Source: Paracoccaceae bacterium (lineage in GTDB: Bacteria > Pseudomonadota > Alphaproteobacteria > Rhodobacterales > Rhodobacteraceae). From it: 64,000 nt of DNA. Shown here in pieces: positions 18,509 to 26,635 of this stretch (its first letter is position 1; each line of letters starts with the position of its first letter). The stretch is from assembly GCA_014323785.1 (NCBI GenBank), contig JACONJ010000023.1:1-64000 (forward strand), given 5' to 3'. Under the pieces are notes generated by a model. The model saw nothing but the letters and a program-made list of their open reading frames with translations. It was not told where the DNA came from and ran no database searches. The translations under genes were made by a program, and so were the position numbers.

Positions 18509-19149
18509 TGCAGGATATCCTGGGGCGTGCCCCCGCGCAGGGCAAATTCGATCAGGGTGACAAGCGTTTCGCGCCGCGCGGTCAGCGATGGTGCCTCGAG
18601 CAACGCCTGCTTTTCTTCCGGTTCAAAGGGACACAGCATCGACAGCGCGTTGATCAGCAATTCATCCTCGGCGTCTTTCAGGCTGTCCCAGTCGGTCGAA
18701 AGCGACAGCACCTTAAAATAGCGCGAAAGCAGATCAAGAAAGGCCTTTCGCTGAAACCGCGCATCGTGCTCGGCCGGGCCAAGATCATGCGCGAACCCGT
18801 CCCAGGAGATGTCAGCCTGCGGATAGGGGGTGGAGCCCGACACCTTCTGCGTGATGCGATAGCGTGAAATGCCCGACAGCGTAATCATATAGCGGCCATC
18901 CTCGGTTTCCGAAAATTGCGTCAGCCGCCCGGCGCAGCCGATGGCGTGCAGGGGCGTGTGGCCAGACCCCGGCACAGCGCGCGGCTGAACCATGCCAATC
19001 AGCCGGTGCGATGTTTTCATCGTATCGTCCAGCATCGCCAGATAGCGGGGTTCAAAAATATGCAGGGGCAGCCGGGCCCGGGGCAGCAAAAGCGCGCCCG
19101 GCAGGGGAAAGACCGGAATGGTTCCGGGAAGATCAGCCGCTGACATCAT
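18505..19149 (-). CDS. LON substrate-binding domain protein
   Basis: The 214-aa protein consists of an ATP-dependent protease La N-terminal domain only: [20 protein letters not shown], then [12 protein letters not shown] and [19 protein letters not shown]. It has no ATPase or protease domain, so it is not Lon itself; the role is unknown, possibly substrate binding. It is co-transcribed with the thioredoxin-like gene upstream (27-bp gap) and the Trm112-like gene downstream. Confidence 0.9.
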   Translation of the reverse strand: MMSAADLPGTIPVFPLPGALLLPRARLPLHIFEPRYLAMLDDTMKTSHRLIGMVQPRAVPGSGHTPLHAIGCAGRLTQFSETEDGRYMITLSGISRYRITQKVSGSTPYPQADISWDGFAHDLGPAEHDARFQRKAFLDLLSRYFKVLSLSTDWDSLKDAEDELLINALSMLCPFEPEEKQALLEAPSLTARRETLVTLIEFALRGGTPQDILQ

Positions 19150-19176
19150 GGGGTGGGCATGTCATGCACTGCCGCG

Positions 19177-20097
19177 CTACGCAAAGATCATCGAGCTCAA
19201 TTTGCGCCGACCGGCCAGAACAATCGGATCCTCGGGCTTCAGCGCGTTGAAGATGGTGAACAATTGCGCCCTTGCGGCCCCGTCGTTCCAGTCCCGGTCG
19301 CGGCGGAACAGCTCCAGCAGCTGCTCAACCGCTTCCCGCGTGTCCCCCGCTGCGTGAAGTGCCAGGGCGTAATCAAAGCGCGCCTGATGGTTGCCGGGTG
19401 CCGCCCTGACCGCAGCCGTCAGGTCGCCCAGGGGCCCCGCATCGGCGGCTTGCCGGGCCAGGGCCAGTTGCGCGCGGGCGGCCTGTACCTCGGGCGCATC
19501 GGCGATGGCGGCGGGGGCTCCGTCCAGAAACCCCTGGGCCTGGTCCAGCTCGCCCCCGGCGATCTGTGCGCGCACCAGCCCGCCATAGGCGGCGGGGTTT
19601 TCGGGTTCTTCCCCCAGGATCGCGGCGAAGGCCTGCATCGCGTCCACAACCGCGCCTTCGGTCAGCATTGCCTCGGCCGCCTCCAGGGCCTCGGCCCCGC
19701 CCGCACCGGACAGCGCGGCAAGGCGGTCGATGAACGCCTTGATGCGGCTTTGCGGCACCGCACCCTGAAACATGTCCACCGGGCGGCCCTGGTGAAAGGC
19801 AACAACCGTCGGGACAGATTGCAGGGGCACGCCCTGCTGCGCCAGCACACCCGCCAGGCGTCGTTCGGCCTCAATATCAACCTTGACCATCCTGACCTTG
19901 CCCCTGGCCGCGCGCACCGCATCCTCCAGCATCGGGCCAAGGGTCTTGCACGGGCCGCACCACGTGGCCCAGAAATCCACAATAACCGGCACCGCGCGGC
20001 TGGCCTCAACCACATCGGCCATGAATGTGGCCTCGGTCGTGTTTTTGATCAGCTCGCCCTGGGCGGCCGCACCACCGCTCTGGCCCAATTCCAACAT
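19177..20097 (-). CDS. Thioredoxin-fold co-chaperone (CnoX/YbbN-like)
   Basis: The 306-aa protein has an N-terminal thioredoxin domain with active site VDFWATWCGPCKTLGPML (CGPC intact) and a C-terminal Ala-rich helical half resembling the TPR repeats of YbbN. Such proteins are redox holdases that protect cytosolic proteins. The ATG at 20097 begins MLELGQ; longer starts add unrelated residues. First gene of a three-gene operon with the LON-domain and Trm112-like genes. Confidence 0.88.
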   Translation of the reverse strand: MLELGQSGGAAAQGELIKNTTEATFMADVVEASRAVPVIVDFWATWCGPCKTLGPMLEDAVRAARGKVRMVKVDIEAERRLAGVLAQQGVPLQSVPTVVAFHQGRPVDMFQGAVPQSRIKAFIDRLAALSGAGGAEALEAAEAMLTEGAVVDAMQAFAAILGEEPENPAAYGGLVRAQIAGGELDQAQGFLDGAPAAIADAPEVQAARAQLALARQAADAGPLGDLTAAVRAAPGNHQARFDYALALHAAGDTREAVEQLLELFRRDRDWNDGAARAQLFTIFNALKPEDPIVLAGRRKLSSMIFA

Positions 20098-20244
20098 TGA
20101 TGGCGTCCCCCTGCTGTTCTGCGTGACACCTTTATATAGGGTCTGGCACCACAAAGGCCAAGGGGGGGGCGGCGGGACCAGGGATTGGGGGTGCGCCTTT
20201 CCCGTTGACAGGCACCGGCCGCGTAAGCCCCCCGTCAGCCGCCG

Positions 20245-20925
20245 TCAGGACACCAGCCGATATCCGCCGCGTTCTGTTACAAGCCGCTGCGGGGCCGAGG
20301 GGTCGGTTTCAATCTTTCGGCGCATGCGATGGATATGCGTCTCCAGCGTGTGGGTGATGATACCGGTGCCATAGCCCCAGACCTTCTGCAAAAGAACATC
20401 GCGGGCCACCACGCCATCCGGTGCGCGACAAAGACAGGTCAGAATGCCGCTTTCCTTATCGGTCAGATGGATCGTTCTGTTATCCCCGGTCTCCAGCGTG
20501 TTCCGCGCGGGCCTGAACCTGTAGGGTCCGAATCGGAACACGGCATTCACGGATTGCACGGGCCCGCGCAGTTGCGCACGGATACGGGCCAGAAGGACCG
20601 CGAATTTGCAGGGTTTGGTGACGTAATCACTGGCCCCGGAATCGATCCCCGGAATCGGGCCAGCCGGGCAGGTCCGGCTGATCAGCATCAGAATCGGGCA
20701 GGTAACACCCTGCCGGCGCATCGTGCGGCACAGCTCCCGCGCATCGGTATCGGGCGGGCCGGCATCCAGGAGCACCAGATCGGGGTGTGCCTGTTCCAAA
20801 CGGGGCCTTGCGGCGGTCCTTGTTTCAAAGACGTTGAATTCCCCGGTTCTGGCCAATAGGTCGGACAGGGCGTGGCGCAGATGTGTATCATCGCCCATCA
20901 GCAGGATGTTGTGCGCACTGGCCAC
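20245..20925 (-). CDS. OmpR/PhoB-family response regulator
   Basis: The 226-aa protein has a receiver domain (acidic pair in LLMGDDTHLR, phosphoacceptor Asp in LVLLDAGPPDTD, Lys in DYVTKPCKFAVLLARI) and a C-terminal winged helix (LTDKESGILTCLCRAPDGVV, then VWGYGTGIITHTLETHIHRM). I prefer the GTG at 20925, preceded by AAGGGA; longer starts are not receiver-like. No sensor kinase is adjacent, so its signal is unknown. Confidence 0.85.
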   Translation of the reverse strand: MASAHNILLMGDDTHLRHALSDLLARTGEFNVFETRTAARPRLEQAHPDLVLLDAGPPDTDARELCRTMRRQGVTCPILMLISRTCPAGPIPGIDSGASDYVTKPCKFAVLLARIRAQLRGPVQSVNAVFRFGPYRFRPARNTLETGDNRTIHLTDKESGILTCLCRAPDGVVARDVLLQKVWGYGTGIITHTLETHIHRMRRKIETDPSAPQRLVTERGGYRLVS

Positions 20926-21159
20926 GTGTGTTCCCTTATGCAGTGGTGTGTCTGTGGGCCCAGGATGCGCCGGGGCCACGCGTTTGGCAAGGGATGCGGG
21001 AACAGGCGGAATTATGCGGAACAAAGCGGAACACGGCGGGATGACGCCCCGCGCCCCTGTTAGAACGGGTCGTGCGGGGACGGGTGCCGTATTTCACATG
21101 TCTGCGGCACTGGTTAAAAGGGGGTGGCCCCCTGTTACCGCTTTTTGATGTGCCTTTGA

Positions 21160-22251
21160 ATGCGCCTGCTGCCGACATTGACCGAACTTGTTGCCCGTGG
21201 GCAGGCGGATTTGCGCATGGGGCTGCCGGTGGTGCTGGCCGATGACCGGGGCGGGGGCGTCCTGGCCATCGCTGCCGAGGTGCTGGGGGACGCGCGGCTG
21301 GCAGAATTGCGGGCGCGGGGCGCGGTGGTGCTGGCCATTACCGCCTGGCGGGCCGCGACGCTGAAGGCGCGGGCCTATGACGGCGATCTGGCGCGGCTGA
21401 CCCTGCCCGGGGGGGCCGATGCCGCCTGGGTGCGGGCCATTGCCGATCCGGCGGATGATCTGCGCGTGCCGATGAAGGGCCCCCTGCACAGTTTGCGCGA
21501 CGGCCCCGCCGGGCTGCACCGGCTGGCCCTGCTGCTGGCGAAGTCCGCCGCACTTTTGCCAGCGGCTGTCGTGGTGCCGGTGGCGGATGCCCGGGCCGAG
21601 GCCACGGCCCTGAACCTGACGCTTCTGTCGGCGGCGGCCGCGGCGGCGGATGTGCAGGCACAGCACCCCCTGGCCCCGGTGGCGGCGGCGCACCTGCCGC
21701 TGCAGGCGTCCGAGGATGCGAAACTGCACATCTTTCGCCCCGAGGATGGCGGGGTTGAGCATTACGCCATTGAAATCGGCCGCCCGCCGCGGCCGGGCCC
21801 GGTTCTGGTGCGGCTGCATTCGGCCTGTTTTACCGGGGATGTTCTGGGCAGCCTGAAATGTGATTGCGGGGCGCAGCTGCACGGGGCCCTGGCCAGGATG
21901 GGCACGGCGGGGGCGGGCATTCTGCTGTACCTGAATCAAGAGGGGCGGGGGATCGGGCTGGCCAACAAGATGCGGGCCTATGCGTTGCAGGACCAGGGCT
22001 TTGATACGGTTGAGGCCAACCACCGGCTGGGGTTTGAGGATGATGAGCGCGACTTTCGCACAGGTGCCGGGCTGCTGCGGCGCATGGGCATCCGTTCGGT
22101 GCAGCTGCTGACGAACAACCCCCGCAAGGTCCGCATGATGCAGGCCGAGGGGGTTGAGGTCGCCGCGCGGGTGCCGCTGATCACGGCGGCCAACCGGCAC
22201 AATGCGCAGTATCTGCAGGTAAAGCGGCGCAAGTCGGGGCATCTTCTGTGA
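21160..22251 (+). CDS. ribA: GTP cyclohydrolase II
   Basis: The 363-aa protein has the RibA core in its second half: LVRLHSACFTGDVLGSLKCD with three zinc-binding Cys (C, then CDC), LYLNQEGRGIGLANKM, RRMGIRSVQLLTNNPRKV. It opens GTP in the first step of riboflavin synthesis. The first 180 or so residues form an Ala/Leu-rich degenerate domain in the place occupied by the DHBP synthase domain in fused RibBA proteins. It is translationally coupled to the L,D-transpeptidase gene (GTGA overlap at 22248). Confidence 0.92.
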   Translation: MRLLPTLTELVARGQADLRMGLPVVLADDRGGGVLAIAAEVLGDARLAELRARGAVVLAITAWRAATLKARAYDGDLARLTLPGGADAAWVRAIADPADDLRVPMKGPLHSLRDGPAGLHRLALLLAKSAALLPAAVVVPVADARAEATALNLTLLSAAAAAADVQAQHPLAPVAAAHLPLQASEDAKLHIFRPEDGGVEHYAIEIGRPPRPGPVLVRLHSACFTGDVLGSLKCDCGAQLHGALARMGTAGAGILLYLNQEGRGIGLANKMRAYALQDQGFDTVEANHRLGFEDDERDFRTGAGLLRRMGIRSVQLLTNNPRKVRMMQAEGVEVAARVPLITAANRHNAQYLQVKRRKSGHLL

Positions 22252-22772
22252 CGCCGTCTGTAACACCGTCTGTGACACGGGCGGATCTGGTGCTGACGCC
22301 CGGGGGGCTGCGGTTTCGCGGGCGGTGCTTTCCCTGCAGCATCGGGCGCGGCGGGGTGCGGGCCCAAAAGCGCGAGGGCGATGGCGCAACCCCCGCCGGG
22401 GTGCACCGGATTGTCGGGTGCCTGTATCGCCCGGACCGCGTGGCGCGGCCCTGCGCCTGGGCGGTGCCCCTGCGCCCAGGAAATCTGTGGTCCGATGATC
22501 CCGGCGCGGCGGAGTACAACCGCATGCTGCGCGCGCCCTGTTCCGGCCGGCACGAACGGCTGTGGCGGGCGGACCCGCTGTATGATCTGATCCTGCTGAC
22601 GGACTGGAACTGGCCCCGCGCGGTCCCCGGGGCGGGGTCGGCGATTTTTCTGCATCAATGGCGGTGGCCGGGTGCGCCAACCGCGGGCTGTGTTGCGCTT
22701 GCGCGGGGCGATCTGCGCTGGATTGTCGCGCGCCTTGGCCGCAGGGCGCGGCTGATCTGTCGGGCTGGTTAA
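22248..22772 (+). CDS. L,D-transpeptidase (YkuD) family protein
   Basis: This 174-aa protein has the YkuD active-site pattern: GSAIFLHQWRWPGAPTAGCV, with the conserved His and the catalytic Cys in TAGCVAL. It may form 3-3 peptidoglycan cross-links or modify peptidoglycan. No signal peptide is seen, which is common in this short YkuD subfamily. It starts at a GTG overlapping the ribA stop. Its stop overlaps that of yggS on the other strand. Confidence 0.82.
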   Translation: MTPSVTPSVTRADLVLTPGGLRFRGRCFPCSIGRGGVRAQKREGDGATPAGVHRIVGCLYRPDRVARPCAWAVPLRPGNLWSDDPGAAEYNRMLRAPCSGRHERLWRADPLYDLILLTDWNWPRAVPGAGSAIFLHQWRWPGAPTAGCVALARGDLRWIVARLGRRARLICRAG

Positions 22773-23425
22773 GGCAGGACGGGGCGTTCCCCGAAGATCG
22801 CCGTTCCCACGCGGATATGGGTGGCACCGAAACTGATCGCTGTTGCGAAATCGGCACTCATCCCCATGCTCAGGTTGGGCAGGCCGTTCCGTTCGGCAAT
22901 TTTGGCCAAAAGGGCGAAATGCAGGCTGGCGTCCTCGTGCGCGGGGGGGATGCACATCAGGCCCGTTAGCGGCAGATCCAGCGCGCGGACCTGGGCGATG
23001 AAGGCGTCGGCCCCGGCGGGCGGAATTCCGGCCTTTTGCGGTTCTTCTCCAGTGTTGACCTGAATCATCAGGTCCGGGCTGTGCCCCCGTTCCTGGGCCA
23101 GTGCGGCCAGGCGGTGGGCCAGTTTGGGCCGGTCCAGCGTATGGATCGCGGTGAAGAGCTCGACGGCCTGGCGGGCCTTATTGCCCTGCAGGGGGCCGAT
23201 CAGGTGCAGGGCGATGGTATCGTATCGGGTGCAGAACGGGGGCCAGCGATTCGCGGCCTCTTGCACGCGGTTTTCGCCAAAGACGCGATGGCCCTGGTCC
23301 AGCACGGCGGCAACGCGGTTCGCCGGCTGCACCTTGGACACCGCGATAAGCGTGACAGCGTCCGGGGGGCGCTGCGCGGCGGCACAGGCCCTGGCGATGG
23401 CAGCGGTGATGTCGGGCAATGCCAT
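22769..23425 (-). CDS. YggS-family PLP homeostasis protein
   Basis: This 218-aa protein contains the PLP-lysine motif VTLIAVSKVQPANRV, GENRVQEAANRW, LHLIGPLQGNKAR and the phosphate-binding end THIRVGTAIFG. YggS/PLPBP proteins buffer pyridoxal phosphate in the cytosol. It converges on the L,D-transpeptidase gene (stops overlap). Confidence 0.92.
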   Translation of the reverse strand: MALPDITAAIARACAAAQRPPDAVTLIAVSKVQPANRVAAVLDQGHRVFGENRVQEAANRWPPFCTRYDTIALHLIGPLQGNKARQAVELFTAIHTLDRPKLAHRLAALAQERGHSPDLMIQVNTGEEPQKAGIPPAGADAFIAQVRALDLPLTGLMCIPPAHEDASLHFALLAKIAERNGLPNLSMGMSADFATAISFGATHIRVGTAIFGERPVLP

Positions 23426-23569
23426 TTCGGCCCCCCATGAACAACCCCCGGTGCTTGCCGCGCCGGGCCGTGATGATTAAGCCTGCACGGGATGATCAGG
23501 CGTATTCAATCGCCGGCAGAGCCGCGGCCAGGCACAGCAGCCGGACGCAGGGGCTGTCCCGGCCAGCAT

Positions 23570-23993
23570 TCATGGCCACGGCAGCACCAGTATTGCTAAT
23601 GCGAAACCCAACAAGACACACAACAGACCCGCCAGGATGATTACCCCCCCGGTCCGGCAATCCATCAACCCGGGTTTTCATCGCGTTCCCCTCGCATAGG
23701 CGCAGGCGGTGTTCCAAGCCGTTCATATCGGACCTGACCCCGGCGATTTCCTTGCCCATGCCCTCCTTTACCCCGGCGATTTCCTTGCCCAATCTGGTTT
23801 CTGCCTTGGCGATCTCGGTCTTTACCCCGGCGATCTCGGCGCGCAGATCCGCCTTGGTGGCCAAGGGGGCGAGGTCCGCCCTGGTGGCGAAATCGGCCTG
23901 GTCCGGGCGCAGGGCCTTGGCCTTGGCCCCTTCCTGGTCAACGCCTGATTCGGCCGCGGGGCGGGTGGCGGTGCGGGTATCAACGGCGGGCAT
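23570..23993 (-). pseudogene. Coiled-coil tail-anchored family protein, copy A (G7 frameshift)
   Basis: It starts MPAVDTRTATRPAAESGVDQ and has the family's DFATRADLAPLATKADL block, GKEIAGV coiled-coil repeats and HRLRLCEGNAMKTRVDG. The C-terminal membrane segment (VIILAGLLCVLLGFALAILV, then LPWP and stop) is in another frame. The shift lies in a G7 tract (plus-strand C at 23644-23650) where six would keep the frame; the shifted frame runs to 23496. The 3' part is almost the same as copy C, while the 5' part resembles copies E and H, so it looks mosaic. Sequencing error is possible. Confidence 0.6.
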
Positions 23994-24035
23994 GGCGGTG
24001 TCGTTCAAGAAAATCCCTGTCGCGGTGCGGGGTGT

Positions 24036-24064
24036 ATCATATCCCGGAGTCCGCTGGTGGGCAA
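24036..24064 (-). promoter_or_regulatory. Family promoter element, copy A
   Basis: TTGCCC and TATGAT 17 bp apart, ending 42 nt before the copy A start codon. One of eleven such elements in 24.0-30.1 kb. Confidence 0.65.
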
Positions 24065-24085
24065 GGGGGCGGGGGCCGTCCGCTA

Positions 24086-24451
24086 TCAAAAGGCACTGCG
24101 GGCGGCAAACCACACCAGCACCAGCAGCACCGCAAAGATTCCGCCCCCGATGCGAATGATCCAGCGGAGGTCGGCCCTTACATCGGTGATTTCCTTGCCC
24201 AATCTGGATTCTACCCCGGCGATTTCCTTGACCAATCTGGTTTCTGCCTCGGCGATCTCGGCGCGCAGGTCGGCCCTGGTGGCAAAATCGGCCTTCATAT
24301 CGGCCCGGACCCCGGCGATCTCGGTGCGCAGATCCTTCCTGGTGGCAAAATCGGCCAGATCGGCCTTTGTGGCCAGGGGGGCGAGGTCCGCCCTGGTGGC
24401 GAAATCGGCCAGATCCTCCTGGGTCTCAATCCGGGTCTGGGCTGCGGTCAT
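24086..24451 (-). CDS. Coiled-coil tail-anchored family protein, copy B
   Basis: 121 aa: MTAAQTRIETQEDLADFATR, repeated ADLAPLATKADLADFATRKD blocks, heptad/11-residue coiled coil with GKEITDV, then a tail RWIIRIGGGIFAVLLVLVWF ending AARSAF. The hydrophobic end is long enough for one membrane span, so the helical part should lie in the cytoplasm. Function is unknown; it faintly resembles DUF1640-type coiled-coil membrane proteins. Confidence 0.75.
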   Translation of the reverse strand: MTAAQTRIETQEDLADFATRADLAPLATKADLADFATRKDLRTEIAGVRADMKADFATRADLRAEIAEAETRLVKEIAGVESRLGKEITDVRADLRWIIRIGGGIFAVLLVLVWFAARSAF

Positions 24452-24503
24452 TGGTGTGTCCTTTCCCTGTGGCGGTGCGGGAAGGGAACCGCCTGTGGGG
24501 GGT

Positions 24504-24532
24504 ATCATATCCCGGAGTCCGCCGAGGGGCAA
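24504..24532 (-). promoter_or_regulatory. Family promoter element, copy B
   Basis: TTGCCC-17 bp-TATGAT, 52 nt before the copy B ATG. Confidence 0.65.
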
Positions 24533-24606
24533 GTGCGCGGGGAAGGGGGCAGTTCGCTAAAAAAGGCAGTGCGAACGGCAACCGCCCGCCGGGCCCCGGC
24601 CAGCAT

Positions 24607-24849
24607 TCATGGCCACGGCAGAACTAGTATTGCTAATGCGAAACCCAACATAACACACAACAGATCCGACAGGATGATTAGCTCCCGGCGCGGCGATCCA
24701 TTAATCCGGTTTTTCATCGCGTTCCCCTCGCATCGGTGCAGGCGGCGTTCCAGGCCGTCCATATCCGCCCGGACCCCGGCGATTTCGGTGCGTAGATCCA
24801 CGTTGGTGGCGAAGTCGGCCAGATCCTCTTGGAGATCAACTGCGGTCAT
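24607..24849 (-). CDS. Coiled-coil tail-anchored family protein, copy C (short)
   Basis: 80 aa, the shortest member: MTAVDLQEDLADFATNVDLR, one coiled-coil stretch GVRADMDGLERRLHRCEGNA, then an intact membrane tail LLCVMLGFALAILVLPWP. Its tail is a different type from the WFAARSAFL tails of copies B, D, F and H and is nearly identical at DNA level to the out-of-frame tail of copy A. Confidence 0.72.
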   Translation of the reverse strand: MTAVDLQEDLADFATNVDLRTEIAGVRADMDGLERRLHRCEGNAMKNRINGSPRRELIILSDLLCVMLGFALAILVLPWP

Positions 24850-24902
24850 TGTTGTGTCCGTTCTCTATCTGTGGCGGGGTGGGGTTCCCGCCTGTGGGGA
24901 TC

Positions 24903-24931
24903 AGCCTGTCCCGGATGCCATCGACGGGCAA
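24903..24931 (-). promoter_or_regulatory. Family promoter element, copy C (weak -10)
   Basis: TTGCCC-17 bp-CAGGCT, 53 nt before the copy C ATG. The -10 position departs from TATAAT more than in copies A, B and D. Confidence 0.5.
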
Positions 24932-24949
24932 GGGGGCGGGGGCCGTCCG

Positions 24950-25414
24950 CTATAAAAAGGCACTGCGGGCGGCAAACCACGCCACCACAAGCAGCACCGC
25001 AAAGATTCCGCCCCCGATGCGAATGATCCAGCGGAGGTCGGCCCTCACATCGGTGATTTCCTTGCCCAATCTGGATTCTACCCCGGCGATTTCCTTTCCC
25101 AATCTGGTTTCTACGCCGGCGATTTCCTTGCCCAGGCCCTCTTTCACCCCGGCGATCTCGGTTTTTACCCCAGCGATCTCGTCCTTCATATCGGACCTGA
25201 CCCCGGCGATTTCCTTGCCCAATTCCGCCTTTGCCTCGGAAATCTCGGTCTTTACCCCGGCGATTTCGGCGCGCAGGTCGGCCTTGGTGGCCAAGGGGGT
25301 CAGGTCCGCCCTGGTGGCGAAATCGGCCTGCTCCGGGTGGCGGGCTTTGGTCTGGATCTTGGCCTTGGCCTGTTCCTGGGGGTGGCTGGCGGTGCGGGTA
25401 TCAACGGCGGGCAT
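24950..25414 (-). CDS. Coiled-coil tail-anchored family protein, copy D
   Basis: 154 aa: MPAVDTRTASHPQEQAKAKI, DFATRADLTPLATKADL, then 11-residue repeats (GKEIAGVETRL, GKEIAGVESRL) and the tail IGGGIFAVLLVVAWFAARSA. Eleven-residue periodicity suggests a right-handed coiled coil. Its last 150 bp are almost identical to those of copy B. Confidence 0.75.
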   Translation of the reverse strand: MPAVDTRTASHPQEQAKAKIQTKARHPEQADFATRADLTPLATKADLRAEIAGVKTEISEAKAELGKEIAGVRSDMKDEIAGVKTEIAGVKEGLGKEIAGVETRLGKEIAGVESRLGKEITDVRADLRWIIRIGGGIFAVLLVVAWFAARSAFL

Positions 25415-25454
25415 GGCGGTATCCTTGGCAAAATCCCTGTCGCGGTGCGGGGGT

Positions 25455-25483
25455 ATCATATCCCGGAGTCCGCCAGTGGGCAA
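25455..25483 (-). promoter_or_regulatory. Family promoter element, copy D
   Basis: TTGCCC-17 bp-TATGAT, 40 nt before the copy D ATG. Confidence 0.65.
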
Positions 25484-25514
25484 GGGGGCGGGGGCCGTCC
25501 GCTATAACCGCCCA

Positions 25515-26219
25515 CTAGAAAAAGGCACCGCGGGCCCAGGCCCCCAGTAGCACCAGCACCACCGCAAAAATTGCGCCTCCGATGCCCTTTATCCAGCGGA
25601 GGTCGGTTTTCATCCCGGCCCGGAATTCGGCAATTTCCTTGCCCAGGCCCTCCTTCACCCCGGCAATTTCCTTGCCCAGGCCCTCCTTCACCCCGGCGAT
25701 CTGGTCCTTCATATCGGACCTGACCCCGGCAATTTCCTTGCCCAGGCCCTCCTTCACCCCGGCGATCTGGTCCTTCATATCGGACCTGACCCCGGCAATT
25801 TCCTTGCCCAGGCCCTCCTTCACCCCGGCGATCTGGTCCTTCATATCGGACCTGACCCCGGCAATTTCCTTGCCCAGGCCCTCCTTTACCCCGGCGATCT
25901 CGGTGCGCAATTCTGCCTTCACCCCAGCGATTTCCTTGACCAATCTGGTTTCTGCCTCGGCGATCTCGGCGCGCAGGTCGGCCTTGGTGGCGAAATCGGC
26001 CTTCATCTCGGCGCGGACCTTGGCGAACTCGTCCTTCATATCGGTCCGGACGCCGGCGATCTCGGCCTTTACCTCGGCCAGATCCTTCTTGGTGGCAAAC
26101 TTGGTGGCAAAATCGGCCATATCCGGGCGCAGGGCCTCGGCCCCTTCCTGGTCAACGCCTGATTCAGCCGGGGGGCGTGTGGCGGTGCGGCTGGCGGTGC
26201 GGGTATCAACGGCGGGCAT
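25515..26219 (-). CDS. Coiled-coil tail-anchored family protein, copy E (longest)
   Basis: 234 aa, the longest member. After MPAVDTRTASRTATRPPAES and DFATKFATKKDL it holds a long coiled coil, including three exact 22-residue units (IAGVRSDMKDQ followed by IAGVKEGLGKE), and ends IKGIGGAIFAVVLVLLGAWA plus RGAFF. The expansion comes from a 66-bp DNA tandem repeat. First gene left of the porin, divergent from it. Confidence 0.75.
   Translation of the reverse strand: MPAVDTRTASRTATRPPAESGVDQEGAEALRPDMADFATKFATKKDLAEVKAEIAGVRTDMKDEFAKVRAEMKADFATKADLRAEIAEAETRLVKEIAGVKAELRTEIAGVKEGLGKEIAGVRSDMKDQIAGVKEGLGKEIAGVRSDMKDQIAGVKEGLGKEIAGVRSDMKDQIAGVKEGLGKEIAGVKEGLGKEIAEFRAGMKTDLRWIKGIGGAIFAVVLVLLGAWARGAFF
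25633..25895 (-). repeat. 66-bp tandem repeat inside copy E
   Basis: The marker GATCTGGTCC recurs at 25698, 25764 and 25830, exactly 66 bp apart, with partial units on both sides. 66 is divisible by three, so unit gain or loss changes coiled-coil length without breaking the frame. Confidence 0.9.
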
Positions 26220-26273
26220 GGCGGTGTCCTTTCTTTACCTGTGGCGGGGAAGGGGTTCTCGCCTGTGGGGATC

Positions 26274-26302
26274 AGCCTATCCCGGAGGCCGCCGGTGGGC
26301 AA
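26274..26302 (-). promoter_or_regulatory. Family promoter element, copy E1
   Basis: TTGCCC-17 bp-TAGGCT, 54 nt before the copy E ATG. Confidence 0.55.
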
Positions 26303-26334
26303 GCGCGGAGGGGGGATCCCCGCCCGTGGGAATC

Positions 26335-26363
26335 AGCCTATCGCGGAATCTCCCGACGGGCAA
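26335..26363 (-). promoter_or_regulatory. Family promoter element, copy E2 (second in tandem)
   Basis: TTGCCC-17 bp-TAGGCT, 61 bp upstream of E1. The tandem pair may mark a lost gene between them or a double promoter. Confidence 0.5.
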
Positions 26364-26635
26364 GCGCGGCAAGGCCCCCGCAACCGCGGCACCCCGCCAT
26401 GAAAAGGCACCGCGGGCCAAAACCTCGCCCGCCACACACCGCACCCCCGCCATCACCCCGCAACCGCAGCCCCCCCCCGCCCCCGCAACTGTGGCCATTT
26501 TGCAACACCTGCGCACAATCTTTCCCCCGCCTGTTCGCAGTGCTTGCACGGGCCGCCCCGGCGCGCCACATTCCCCCCACGCGCAAGGCTGGAAAATCCC
26601 TTCCGGCACACGCAAACAGCAAAGGAAACGAACCA

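Noticed and set aside
21094-22857. 587-aa minus-strand ORF
   Set aside because: Antisense of ribA and the L,D-transpeptidase gene; Pro/Arg/Gln-rich shadow typical of high-GC coding DNA.
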